Source: Sinonovacula constricta
Taxonomy: Eukaryota > Mollusca > Bivalvia > Cardiida > Solecurtidae
Reading direction: 5' to 3'
DNA length: 64,000 nucleotides
Assembly: GCA_007844125.1 (NCBI GenBank)
Contig: CM017562.1
Span: forward strand, 64,086,138-64,150,137
Every line of letters begins with the position of its first letter. Position 1 is the first letter of the stretch. Below are positions 1 through 13,100 of this stretch, one piece after another. Made by a program: the position numbers and the translations under genes. The notes beneath the pieces are model-generated. The model searched no databases and was not told the origin of the DNA. It saw nothing but the letters and a program-made list of their open reading frames with translations.

Positions 1-519
1 TCTCATGTACAGGTGAAGCTATATTTGTCCCACAATAGTATTGTCTAGGAACTTAAAATGACAGCCTTTAAAGTATCTAGCATAATTTTCTGTACTTATA
101 CTTAAGACTGACATTTTGCTTTTTCTCAGAAAGTGCCAGAACATTTATAATAGAGTAAAGTGATTGGATCCCTGTTACAGTAACCTTCACACACATGCCT
201 TTTTTGACTTGCCAGTATAGGGACTCTTGCACAGACAGCCCTGTAGGCAGAATACACAAACATGATCCACCCTAATCTGCTGCATTTCATTTGCATACAA
301 CTTTCTAAAGTGTGAGATAAAGGACAAAACATCAGGGGGATATAGCCATAATCTCCTCAATATATCATGCCGTAGTTTAGACAAATAGTGAAAAGAACAG
401 GATACACCTTCAAACAGAGTCTTTTGGGCTACAAATACATTGTCTAAAAACAAAGCACAAATTAAACATAAATCATAAATAATAAAAAAAAAGACATGAT
501 GTTAAGAAAACAAACATAC
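1..519 (-). other. Partial SPATA1 intron 6
   Basis: Sequence downstream of the exon 6 donor is AT-rich. A minus-strand open stretch at 187-453 begins near the window edge, but it lacks a phase-2 acceptor with similarity to the SPATA1 coiled coil, so I do not call an exon here. Confidence 0.6.
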
Positions 520-1195
520 CTGTCAAGGGCCGTGTTATCATTTTGTCGATATGTTTCCGGAGAAAATCCTGCAATACCCGAGTCTTCATCATGTTTATGA
601 CTGTTACCATGGTGATCTGTCGACCTAGTATGTTTCTCATTGGAGGAATGAGGGGGCGTGGCACTTAAGGGTGGGAGATATTCGTCTTGTGGATGAACTC
701 GAGGCCTTGGAGAGCTGACCATGTGGTGGTGGGAGGGATCTACAGACGGGTCAGAATCAGAAGATGTGTGTCTAGTTCTAAGGTCCCGGGGAGGTCTGTT
801 CACATTGGGCCCTGTTTTAGTGTTTGTGGGCCCCGACCTATTTGCGTTGTAAGCATGGGGGTCTAGACTAGCACTCTGGCCTGAACTGTCTGCAGCATGC
901 CCATACTGGGCCCTAAGGTCCCGTGGGTCATGGGCTCTATCACTACTGTAAGCGTCAGGCCCCCTTGGAGAGGGTGACGTTTTTGTGACTACAGGCGGGG
1001 AGCGAGGGTGTGATCTATTTGTTACACTAACTGGGGAGCCATGTCTAGCTGTGTCAGCATGTTGCCATGATGCCTGGCTCTCTTGTTCTGGTATGGTATT
1101 GCGTGGGGTGATGTGGGGGAGAGTTTGATAGTGTGTTGGATACCCAGCACCATTTGGCAAGCTGCTATGTTTGGCATGGTGCAGACCGTCCTCAC
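520..1195 (-). CDS. SPATA1: SPATA1 exon 6, long disordered Ser/Pro/His-rich linker
   Basis: The acceptor is CCTTTACACAG/GT and the donor GACAG/GTATGT. The 676-nt exon completes a Ser from exon 5, then encodes 224 residues and leaves two bases (AG, probably Arg). Composition is dominated by Ser, Pro, His, Asn, Thr, Arg and Asp with almost no hydrophobic runs. There are small internal echoes such as PRDLRAQ and PRDLRTR, and a His-rich end (DHHGNSHKHDEDSG). This matches the position of the poorly conserved middle of SPATA1. Its GC content is clearly higher than the flanking introns. No domain or catalytic motif is visible. Inclusion is supported by phase and openness rather than by residue similarity. 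Confidence 0.8.
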
Positions 1196-4100
1196 CTGTG
1201 TAAAGGAACCAGCACATGCATCAGTCAGGCTTACACCTCCTATACTTGTCAGAAAGTCTAGGGCAAATGGATGAAAGAAAATTTCAATGTTTTTAATTCT
1301 TTTATAAAAATATTTTACTTTTGTCTAATTGCAACTATAAAGCCTAATGGCTATAACTATAAAATTTTACTTTAAATGGTGATATTGACTGTGACTTGTT
1401 ACAAAACAATTAGTCCAAAACTTTGGGTTTGTTAAGTCTTGAGTGAGTTAACATGAGTAGGTATAACAAGAAAACTATAACATGCAAAACACAACACTAC
1501 AAAACATGCAACAAGTAACAAACAAGCATAACACAATAACTAACAGAATCATAATGAAGGTTGTGGAATGGCTGTTTAAAATCAAGGGGTTGTATGTGAA
1601 CTAAAACCATTTTTATACCGATATTTTAGATAAAAAACAACCTCTGTGTATGTGTTAGCACCCTAAAGGTTGTCCAAGAATGAATGTGTAAAACTTGTTT
1701 TATTATCAGTCATAGTAGTAAGATATTATGTCCTGTCAGATGCTAGCATACTCAAGCATAACATGTTTTGGCAACATATTTGTAGTTGAAGAAATCAATT
1801 CAGACCAAAAATCAAAAATCAAGTTATGATGAACTCTGATAGTTGACCATGACCAAAGATCAAGGTAGGATGAACTCTGACAGTTGGCCATGACCAAAGA
1901 TCAAGGTATGATGAACTCTGACAGTTGGCCATGACCAAAGATCAAGGTATGATGAACTCTGACAGTTGGCCATGACTAAAGATCAAGGTAAGATGAACTC
2001 TGACAGTTGGCCATGACCAAAGATCAAGGTGTGATGAACTCTGACAGTTGACCATGACCAAAGATCAAGGTATGATGGACTCTGACAGTTGGCCATGACC
2101 AAAGATCAAGATATGATGAACTCTGATAGTTGATTATGACCAAAGATCAAGGTATGATGAACTCTGACAGTTGACCATGACCAAAGATCAAGGTATGATG
2201 AACTCTGATAGTTGGCCATGACCAAAGATCAAGGTATGATGAACTCTGACAGTTGGCCATGACTAAAGATCAAGGTATGATGAACTCTGACAGTTGACCA
2301 TGACCAAAGATCAAGGTATGATGAACTCTGACAGTTGACCATGACCATAGATCAAGGTATGATGAACTCTGACAGTTGGCCATGACCAAAGATCAAGGTA
2401 TGATGAACTCTGACAGTTGGCCATGACCAAAGATCAAGGTATGATGAACTCTGACAGTTGGCCATGACCAAAGATCAAGGTATGATGAACTCTGACAGTT
2501 GGCCATGACCAAAGATCAAGGTATGATGAACCCTGACAGTTGGACATGACTAAAGATCAAGGTATGATGAACTCTGACAGTTGACCATGGCCAAAGATCA
2601 AGGTATGATGAACTCTGACAGTTGGCCATGACCAAAGATAAAGGTATGATGAACTTTGACAGTTGGCCATGACCAAAGATCAAGGTATGACGAACTCTGA
2701 CAGTTGGCCATGACCAAAGATCAAGGTATGATGAACTCTGACATTTAGCCATGACCAAAGATCAAGGTGTGATGAACTCTGACAGTTGGCCATGACTAAA
2801 GATCAAGGTATGATGAACTCTGACAGTTGGCCATGACCAAAGATCAAGGTGTGATAAACTCTGACAGTTGACCATGACCAAAGATCAAGGTATGATGAAC
2901 TCTGACAGTTGGCCATGACTAAAGATCAAGGTGTGATGAACTCTGACAGTTGGCCATGACCAAAGATCAAGGTGTCATGAACTCTGACAGTTGACCATGA
3001 CCAAAGATCAAGGTATGACAAACTCTGACAGTTGGCCATGACCAAAGATCAAGGTATGATGAACTCTGACAGTTGACCATGACCAAAGATCAAGGTATGA
3101 TGAACTCTGACAGTTGGCCATGACTAAAGATCAAGGTATGATGAACTCTGACAGTTGGCCATGAACAAAGATCAAGGTATGATGAACTCTGACAGTTGGC
3201 CGTGACCAAAGATCAAGGTATGATGAACTCTGACAGTTGGCCATGACCAAAGATCAAGATATGATGAACTCTGACAGTTGGCCATGACCAAAGATAAAGG
3301 TATGATGAACTCTGACAGTTGACCATGTCCAAAGATCAAGGTATGATGAACTCTGACAGTTGACCATGATCAAAGATCAAGGTATGATGAACTCTGACAG
3401 TTGACCATGACCAAAGATCAAGGTATGATGAACTCTGACAGTTGGCCATGACCAAAGATCAAGGTATGATGAACTCTGACAGTCGACCATTACCAAAGAT
3501 CAAGGTATGATGAACTCTGACAGTTGGCCATGACCAAAGATCAAGGTATGATGAACTCTGATAGTTGGCCATGACCAAAGATCAAGTTATGATGAACTCT
3601 GACAGTCGACCATTACCAAAGATCAAGTTATGATGAACTCTGACAGTTGACCATGACCAAAGATCAAGTTATGATGAACTCTGACAGTTGGCCATGACCA
3701 AAGATCAAGGTATGATGAACTCTGACAGTTGACCATGACCAAAGATCAAGGTATGATGAACTCTGACAGTTGGCCATGACCAAAGATCAAGTTATGATGA
3801 ACTCTGACAGTCGACCATGACCAAAGATCAAGGTATGATGAACTCTGACAGTCGACCATTACCAAAGATCAAGGTATGATGAACTCTGACAGTTGGCCAT
3901 GACCAAAGATCAAGGTATGATGAACTCTGACAGTTGGCAATGACCAAAGATCGAGGTATGATGAACCCTGACAGTTGGCCATGATCAAAGATCAAGGTAT
4001 GATGAACTCTGACAGTTGACCATGACCAAAGATCAAGGTATGATGAACTCTGACAGCTGGCCATGACCAAAGATAAAGGTATGATGAACTCTGACAGTTG

Positions 4101-7100
4101 GCCATGACTAAAGATCAAGGTATGATGAACTCTGACAGTTGGCCATGACCAAAGATCAAGGTATGATGAACTCTGACAGTTGGTCATGACCAAAGATCAA
4201 GGTAGGATGAACTCTGACAGTTGGCCATGACCAAAGATCAAGGTAGGATAAACTCTGATAGCTGGCCATGACCAAAGATCAAGGTAGGATAAACTCTGAC
4301 AGTTGGCCATGACCATGGTGCAAAGATCAAGTTATGATGAACTTTGACAGTTGGCCATGACCAAAGATCAAGGTATGATGAACTCTGACAGTTGGCCATG
4401 ACCAAAGATCAAGGTGTGATGAACTCTGACAGTTGGCCATGACCAAAGATCAAGGTATGATGAACTCTGACAGCTGGCCATGACCAAAGATCAAGTTATG
4501 ATGAACTCTGACAGTTGGCCATGACCAAAGATCAAGGTATGATGAACTCTGACAGTTGGCCATGACCAAAGATCAAGGTAGGATGAACTCTGATAGCTGG
4601 CCATGACCAAAGATCAAGGTATGATGAACTCTGATAGCTGGCCATGACCAAAGATCAAGGTATGATGAACTCTGATAGCTGGCCATGACCAAAGATCAAG
4701 GTAGGATGAACTCTGATAGTTGGCCATGACCAAAGATCAAGGTATGATGAACTCTGACAGTTGGCCATGACCAAAGATTAAGGTATGATGAGCTTTGACA
4801 GTTGGCCATGACCAAAGATCAAGGTATGATGAAGTTTGACAGTTGGCCATGACCAAAGATCAAGTTATGATGAACTCTGACAGTTGGCCATGACCAAAGA
4901 TCAAGGTATGATGAACTTTGACAGTTGGCCATGACCAAAGATCAAGGTATGATGAACTTTGTCAGTTGGCCATGACCAAAGATCAAGGTATGATGAACTT
5001 TGACAGTTGGCCATGACCAAAGATCAAGGTATGATGAACTCTGACAGTTGGCCATGACCAAAGATCAAGGTAGGATGAACTCTGACAGTTGGCCATGACC
5101 AAAGATCAAGTTATGATGAACTCTGACAGTTGGCCATGACCAAAGATCAAGTTATGATGAACTCTGACAGTTGGCCATGACCAAAGATCAAGGTATGATG
5201 AACTTTGACAGTTGGCCATGACCAAAGATCAAGGTATGATGAACTATGACAGTTGACCCTGACCAAACATCAAGGTATGATGAACTCTGACAGTTGACCA
5301 TGACCAAAGATCAAGGTATGATGAACTATGACAGTTGGGCATGACCAAAGATCAAGATATGATGAACTCTGACAGATGGGCATGACCAAAGATCAAGGTA
5401 TGATGAACTCTGATAGCTGGCCATGACCAAGGATCAAAGTATGATGAGCTCTGATAGTTGGCATTGACCAAAGATCAAGGTATGATGAAATTTTATTCAA
5501 CCAGTTACATTCAGTAGGTATCTTATCAGAATCTATGCTTTACTTACTAGGTTATTTACTTGTTTTTATGAAAGATCTTTGTTTTACAAATTTATTATTA
5601 CAAGAGTTTATAAGTGTAAATATTATGACATACAAATTCCCTTCCATCACCAAGGTTTGATGTAATATAATTTGATTTTACATTCAGTCAAATACTCACT
5701 TCCAGATATTTTGACGTAATAGCAGAAAATTATAATTACATAATGATTTGGTGATAATTTTTTATTTATTAATATAATTAAAAGCAGTATTAGTATAATA
5801 TTGTTACAAAAACAAAACATTATATCATTAATGGCATCAATAAATGACTTTCATAAAATCTTTGTTTCCATTTATTTTACTGTTATTTGTAATTTGAGAT
5901 CCAGGCCTTCATAACTCTAACATTCCAAATTACTATTAAAAGGTTCTTAGAAAAATAATGGAATTCCTACCATTATTCATAGAAAATAATGTAATTGCTA
6001 CCATTATTCATAAGACAGTACAATCTTATCTGCACTTAGGCTCTCTGGAAGATCTACAGTTCTATATGTTGCCATTGAAGCCAAGTATAAGTCCCCAGAT
6101 CTGAAGCTGTGCACAGTATGTTGACAGTGCCATTCAATCCTATTAGACTGGAACCTGGATGATTCAACAATGACTGGGGAAATACGATTAGCCAGTTTTG
6201 TAGAGGATTACACCAAGTTTAAATCTCCTCCAGAGAGTGGGGCTCATATATTACCAGCGGGATGCCACTTGTGACGCAAGTCAAGTGTCCACACTGATTA
6301 CAAGAAACACAAGGTTAAAATCTATTTCAGGGATATTATGTGTGATTATATTTTACTCTGGTAAACGTATGTGGTCTGTACAGATTATAACCAATGCAGC
6401 TTAACGAGTTCTATAAATCTATAAATAAGACCCAGCATGTCATATTTCACTGTTAACATTTATATTTATTTTATTGTTTACATTTTTCATTTGTCAATAT
6501 GCAAAATCATATCACACCCCTGTAAGTACTATGTAGCACTGTGCACATCTACTTCAACATGCTGCAGCAATATTGTAAACATAGGGCAGTGTCATGTCTA
6601 GAAATAAGGTCCTATGCTTAAATAAAACATTTTTTCAACACCAATATGAACATAAATAGTCAGCCACTAACACTTTTTTGATAAACATAAATCCTTTTCC
6701 TAGATTGACTAAGATCCTACATATCTGAACACTATATATGCCATTATAATAATTCCTAAACACCAGAGGTGTTCCAAGTGGTCTTGAGTTGCATAAACCT
6801 AATGTAACACCATGTGAAATATATGCTCTATTTCAGTTGAATAGTGCAGACTAAAGCATTCCAATTTTCATTAATTTTTTTATGCATTTTGAGATATGGA
6901 AAAACCATTACATGAAGGTGGGTTATACACCAAACAATCAGATATTACAAATGAAAGCATTAATCTCCTCTTTATTTAGATTAAATAGGTTATTTAAGAT
7001 AGATAAATTATTAAATAACATATTTCTTCTTCACATATAGTAGGTTTTGTGACAGATGTGAAACCAATCTATATTTAGGTTTAACTAAATAAAATGGCAT

Positions 7101-10100
7101 GGGGACCACAATTTCTTGGAATCTGATAGGAGGCAAAAGATAAATATCAGCAAATAAAATTATGAAAAACAAATTTGGCGTGGAACCTAAATGTCACTTT
7201 CATGTTTTACACACACTGACATATAGATAGTATCTTGGTTACAAAGACAGACACACACACACACACAGACAGAGACACACAGACAGACATATGTGACATA
7301 TATATATACACACTTCATCTTGTTATACCATGCATGTTAGGAAAAAGCTTACTGTGTAAAAGATTGGTGTGCTGTACATGCTGTATTTTAAAACTGCACC
7401 ATAGCAGTCAATTTAAGAATGCTTAACACTTAACAAAAAATCAAAGTCTTTCAGAAAATGTAAACTAAAATAAACAAAAGATTCAGTAGAACCGATGGAT
7501 GCTCCCTGAATAAATGCTAGTTCCAAAAAATTTTTTTTTTTTTAAATATGGGTGTTTAAATAAAAGTATGAAGAAATAACAAAGGGCAGTAACTCCTAAA
7601 TTATGCAAAAGAGAGTTATGATTCTTAGACATCACACTTCTCCTTACTGAGATCTATCTACCTATGGAGTTTCAAAGCTGATAACTCTTATTACAGTGTT
7701 TGTGTTATTTTCAGGACAAAATTTAAGTATTAAAAATAACAAAGGGCAGTAACTCCTACATTATGCAAAACAGAGTTATGGTTCTTGTTCAGTGCACTTC
7801 TTCTCATTAAGATCTATCAGCCTATGAAGTTTCATGTTGACATCTCTTTCAGTTTTTGTGTTATGCTCTGGACAAAATTATGATGGATGAACGGACAAAC
7901 AGGACAGGACGGATGGATGGACAAAGCAGTGACTATATGCTTGTCCTTCGGGGAGCATAAAAATAAAAAAATCCATTAGAAAATGTTAACCAAAGAAAAA
8001 GAGTAAATAGATCACTTTTTTTTTTTTTTTCATTGGATTTTTATATTACAGACAAAAATTATGTTTCCAGCGTTATAAACAAACTGTTACACAGCAAGTA
8101 CATGACAGTTTTCAAATGATTCTATTGCAATGCTATATTTTGTGTACATTTGCCATCTATATTCTAATAATTTTGTCCAATATTGTTGCTATAGTAGTAT
8201 ATTGAAGGTTACAGTGTAAAGGTGAAGGTCAGTCACCAGTGCCAGTAAGATAGCACCATGCCCATGTGGTGTTAGGGTAACTCTGTAAATAGCTCCGTGC
8301 CCTTGTGGAATATGCAGAAGAGGTGAAGAAGGGAGATAACTCTGTGATGTGTCTCAACTACAGCTGCACCATAGTAACAGCAAGTCTACTACAACTAAAA
8401 TGACAAAATCATTTATAATGGTGCTCGTGCAAAATATAAAGAATTTTCAATGAAAAGAAATCTAGCAATGTGTAATGTGGGAAAGAAATTCTGTAAGAAC
8501 ATCTGTTGATTAAACGACACTTTAATGCTGCACTAGGTTCTTATGGTGGTGATTGGAAATTGTGAAAGGTGATTGTACTGAAGCTACATATGGTGTTTGT
8601 CATCTATGTGTAGTCTACAAAAACTAGCTAGTGTCACATTTTATTGTCTGTAAAAAAAGCTATCTGGAGAATCAGACTTGAAATGTTAACAATACAAATA
8701 TAAGTGAGTTCAATGTAATATTTTCTTATAAATATCTATTCTAAATTAAAATTAATGACCATACCGAGAAACATGGCTTTGAACATAATATTCAAGATAT
8801 TAAATGTAATTAAAGAAGACCGCAGCCAATTATTCACCCTCCCCCTCAAATAAAGAATAACTTGCATTAATATACTATTAATTTCATGCATCCCATTATT
8901 CTTGAGATAAACACTGCAAATGAAATAATTTAGACTGGACAAAAACTTGTTACTTAGACTTTAGACTAATTAATTCTCCAGTAAAAGCTTTCTTGCAACT
9001 CTTGCAGGGAAAAGTACATAAAAATTTTTATGGGAACACTTGACAATTAAGGCAGTGACCATTAAGTTACATATTTTGACAAGTGTGTATCTACAGGGAA
9101 AAGGTATGTGAATTTAGAAAGACTTTTCAAAGATAGAGGTAAACTAAGTGCTTTATTGAAGTATATAGTTTGAAATTGCTGTTTTGAAAAATTGAAGCAT
9201 AAAATGACATCAGAATGTAAGTTTTGGCATGGCTTGTTGAATAGAGGTGTGGTTTGTTGAAGAGAGGTTTGGCTTGTTGAAGAGAGGTATGGCTAGTTAA
9301 AGAGAAGTCTGATTTGTTGAAGAGAGGTGTGGGTTTTTGAAGGAAGGTGTGGCTTCTGAAGAAAATTGTAGTTTGTTGAAGAAAATTGTAGTTTGTTGAA
9401 GAGATGTGTGATTGGTTGACTAGAGGTGCTGCTTGTTGAAGAGAAGTGTGGCTTGTTAAAGAGAGGTGTGGTTTGTTGAAGAGGAATGCGCTTTGTTGAT
9501 GAGATTGAGAAATGTGGTTTGTTAAAATCTGTAGCTTGATTTACAGAGGCATAGTTTGATAATAATATGTTTAATGCGGGGTGTGGTCTAGTGTACAGAA
9601 GTATGATTGATAAGGGGTGTGGTTTGGTGTACAGAGGTATGATAGGTAATGGGTGTGATTTGGTATACAGAGGTATGATTGGTAAGGGGTGTGGTTTGAT
9701 ATACAGAAGTATGATTTATCAGGGGTGTAGTTTGGTGAACTGAGGTATGATTGAAAAGGGGTGTGGTTTAATGTACAGAAGTATGATTGATAAGGGGTGT
9801 GGTTTGGTGTTCAGAGGTATGGCTGCTAAGGGGTGTGGTTTGGTGCACAGAGGTATGATTTATGGGGTGTGGTTTGGTATACTGAGGTATGATTGCTAAG
9901 GGGTGTAGTTTGGTGTACTGAGGTATGATTGATAAGGGGTGTGGTTTGGTATACAGAAGTATGGTATACTGAGGTATGATTGATAAGAGATATGGTTTGA
10001 TGTACTGAGGTATGATTGATAAGGGGTGTGGTTTGGTGCTCAGAGGTATGATTGCTAAGGGGTGTGGTGTGGTGTACTGAGGTATGATTGATATGGGATA

Positions 10101-13100
10101 TGGTTTGATGTACTGAGTTATGATTGATAAGGGGTGTGGTTTGGTGTTCAGAGGTATGATTGCTAAGGGTGTAGTTTGGTGTACTGAGGTATGATTGCTA
10201 AGGGGTGTAGTTTGGTGTACTGAGGTATGATTGATAAGGGGTGTGGTTTGGTATACAGAAGTATGATTAATAAGGGGTGTGGTTTGGTGTATGTGTACTG
10301 AGGTATGATTGATAGGGGGGTGTGTAATTTGTGAATTCTGAGAGACAAGGATGTGCAATGACTTAAATGAGTTGAGGATTGGGACATTGATGGACAGCTC
10401 AACACTGGCAGTTATCCTGGACAACATACACATGTCTAGATATCTAGGAAACAGCTGTTCATAGCATACTTGTATTTAAAAACATAGACAATTCCATTAA
10501 GAATGTTACATTGATAAGATTACAATATTGGTTTTTAGAAATACATTTAATTACATATAAGTATGGAATTCTAATTTTAAGACTTTAAATAAATCATACA
10601 TTGCAAATACATGTATTAAAAGCAAAGAACAGCTGTTTCTTTATACAGATTGCAATGAGCATAAACATAATTCCACAATATCAACATCTGGGTAAGTGGA
10701 ACATTTGCTGCTTGTGATGCAGGTAATTATCAGGCAGGAATGACATGCTGGCAGGGTGGAAGGGGAGTAGCAGCTCAGGTGTGCGGCATAGCAAAGAGAG
10801 TGACTCCTAAAAAGTCTGTGGGGCATGACATCAAGGTAAGATTTGCAGGGACGGGTGAACACAGGGCCAATCAGGGCTATTCACAGCTGGTTACTGTCTT
10901 ATGACAGCAAGCCCTGGAGTTTTGACAGGACACATATATGACAGACCATCATTGGTGAAGTTAGCAGCGAAAATAACTCATCACTATGGATACGGTGGCC
11001 AGACATAATTTGCATCATATTGAAACTTTCAAATATTTTTTTTTAATGTTTTTAACATTTTATAAGTTTTCAGACTTTAAAACTTTCTGTTATTTTTGTT
11101 TCCAAAACACAATCTGCTAAAATATCAATGTTTATGTTATCTGAACTTCTTGGCCTGGACTCTGTATCCCCAGTGAGGATTCAATAAAGTGAAATATATT
11201 ATACATAAAAGTAATATCTTGAACAACAATTTCAATAAAAGTTATGTGACATGTGTATAGCTACAAATATTCAGTGGTGATATCAAAGGTGATCACGCTA
11301 TGTTAAATTTATATTAAGATAAAATATAAATAATGTTGCAAGCTAGTGAAAAGTTTACATATTACAAAAGCTACTCTATAATTGAACCCTGGTAGTCTAT
11401 CATTTTGATACTGATAACAATCATGTAAGTATTGAGATATATTGATCTAATTGCCTACTGCTTTAATTAATATAGTCTCTTGTTATAAGTTACAAATGGT
11501 CTATAACATACAATGGGTAACTGACAAGGTATTATATAAAGTTACAAGCAATTGTCACCCCTGCAAACATTAGACACACAACCTCCACCATCCACTAGCA
11601 ATACACACTCACTTCAACCACACAAAACAAACTTCAAACTCTTTCAAATGAAAAACATTGATAAAATATGGAGATAACAGCAGTATAAATAAGAAATTGA
11701 AAGGGGGAAATAGAAGATAGATCAAGGTTAGAAGTAGAATATTAATTATGCATAAATTAAAAAAAATATCTATCAATAATTTTCTAAGTATATATGGGTA
11801 ATGTTTAATAAAAATAAAATGATAATAGGATTTTACTTCATCAAACATAGAAAAAACGAACTTATTTGTTTCTATTTGAATAATAAATAAAATCAATTGC
11901 ACTACTTATAAAAAGAAAGCTTATAAAACATCATATTTTGATTTACTTCTACATAACTAGAGGCAGCATATATTGTGGTACTGTTCACTTGTTAATAATA
12001 TTCTTAAAAGTAGGGTTACTTGGTATTTAAAGAATTTTGAGGTAGCATTATTAAAACTTATTTCTTAGAAAAAGCTTATCTGTTTATGTTTCACAAACTT
12101 GGCCAGTCTTTAAAATGGATATTAACATAGTGGTAATTTGTGTACAAAAAGGTCACATAAGCTAAAACCTTTATAGGATCTCTTATGAAATTTTAAAACA
12201 GCCCTTTATTTTTCTTCTTGTTTTCACACCAGTACACCTTTAATCAATATTTTAATTCATAAGAACAAAAGGAGTGCAAATAGGCAATTTATTGCTGAGA
12301 CCAAGTATACAGGTGAATGTTTGTTTAATTCTAAAAGTGTCCATATTCTGCATTGGATAACAAAGGTTGGACCTAAATTAGTCAATTCTGCTCATTATCG
12401 CAGTACCTGCAAGTGTTTGATCAGTCTAGGGACCAACTTCTCTGTGTCAACAAGGTAACATAGTCAGTAGTTGAAGCCAATTCACTTATTACAGAAATCA
12501 TGCTTTTCAGTGCAAACCAAGGCTCGTTGCCATCAGAACAATAAAAGTAATCTTTATGGCTTAACTATCCACTGAGTCAGTTTGTCCCCATTGTTACAAA
12601 TCAAACTTGGATGTTATATATCTCAAGCTAATTAATTACATGTACTTTGGCTTTGAAATTACAGCATTTCTATAGATAAAACAATTACAGTAAGGAGAAT
12701 AGGATGACCAGGTGTTTCACATGACCATCTATACACAGACAGTAGTTCCCAGTGTGAGGACCTTGCTATGGTTTCACATGACCATCTATACACAGACAAT
12801 AGTTCCCGTTGTGAGTGTGAGGGCCTTGCTATGGTTTCACATGACCATCTATACTCAGACAGTAGTTCCCAGTGTGAGGGCCTTGCTATGGTTTCACATG
12901 ACCATCTATACACAGACAGTAGTTCCCAGTGTGAGGGCCTTGCTATGGTTTCACATGACCATCTATACTCAGACAGTAGTTCTCAGTGTGAGTGTGAGGG
13001 CCTTGCTATGGTTTCACATGACCATCTATACTCAGACAGTAGTTCCCAGTGTAAGGGCCTTGCTATGGTTTCACATGACCATCTATACACAGACAGTAGT

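Noticed and set aside
187..453. Further SPATA1 exon near the left edge
   Set aside because: No acceptor in the required phase leading to coiled-coil-like sequence; residues do not resemble the SPATA1 C-terminus.
2516..4193. Minus-strand frames repeating a Ser/Leu-rich pattern
   Set aside because: 41-bp satellite read across three units (123 bp, stop-free by chance).
1803..5489. Regularly spaced repeats resembling a CRISPR array
   Set aside because: Unit and would-be spacer are both repeated; there are no unique spacers and the genome is eukaryotic.
9768..10433. 221-codon minus-strand frame with INHTSVHQTTPL periodicity
   Set aside because: Product of the 36-bp minisatellite; no splice sites fitting SPATA1 and no unique sequence to judge.
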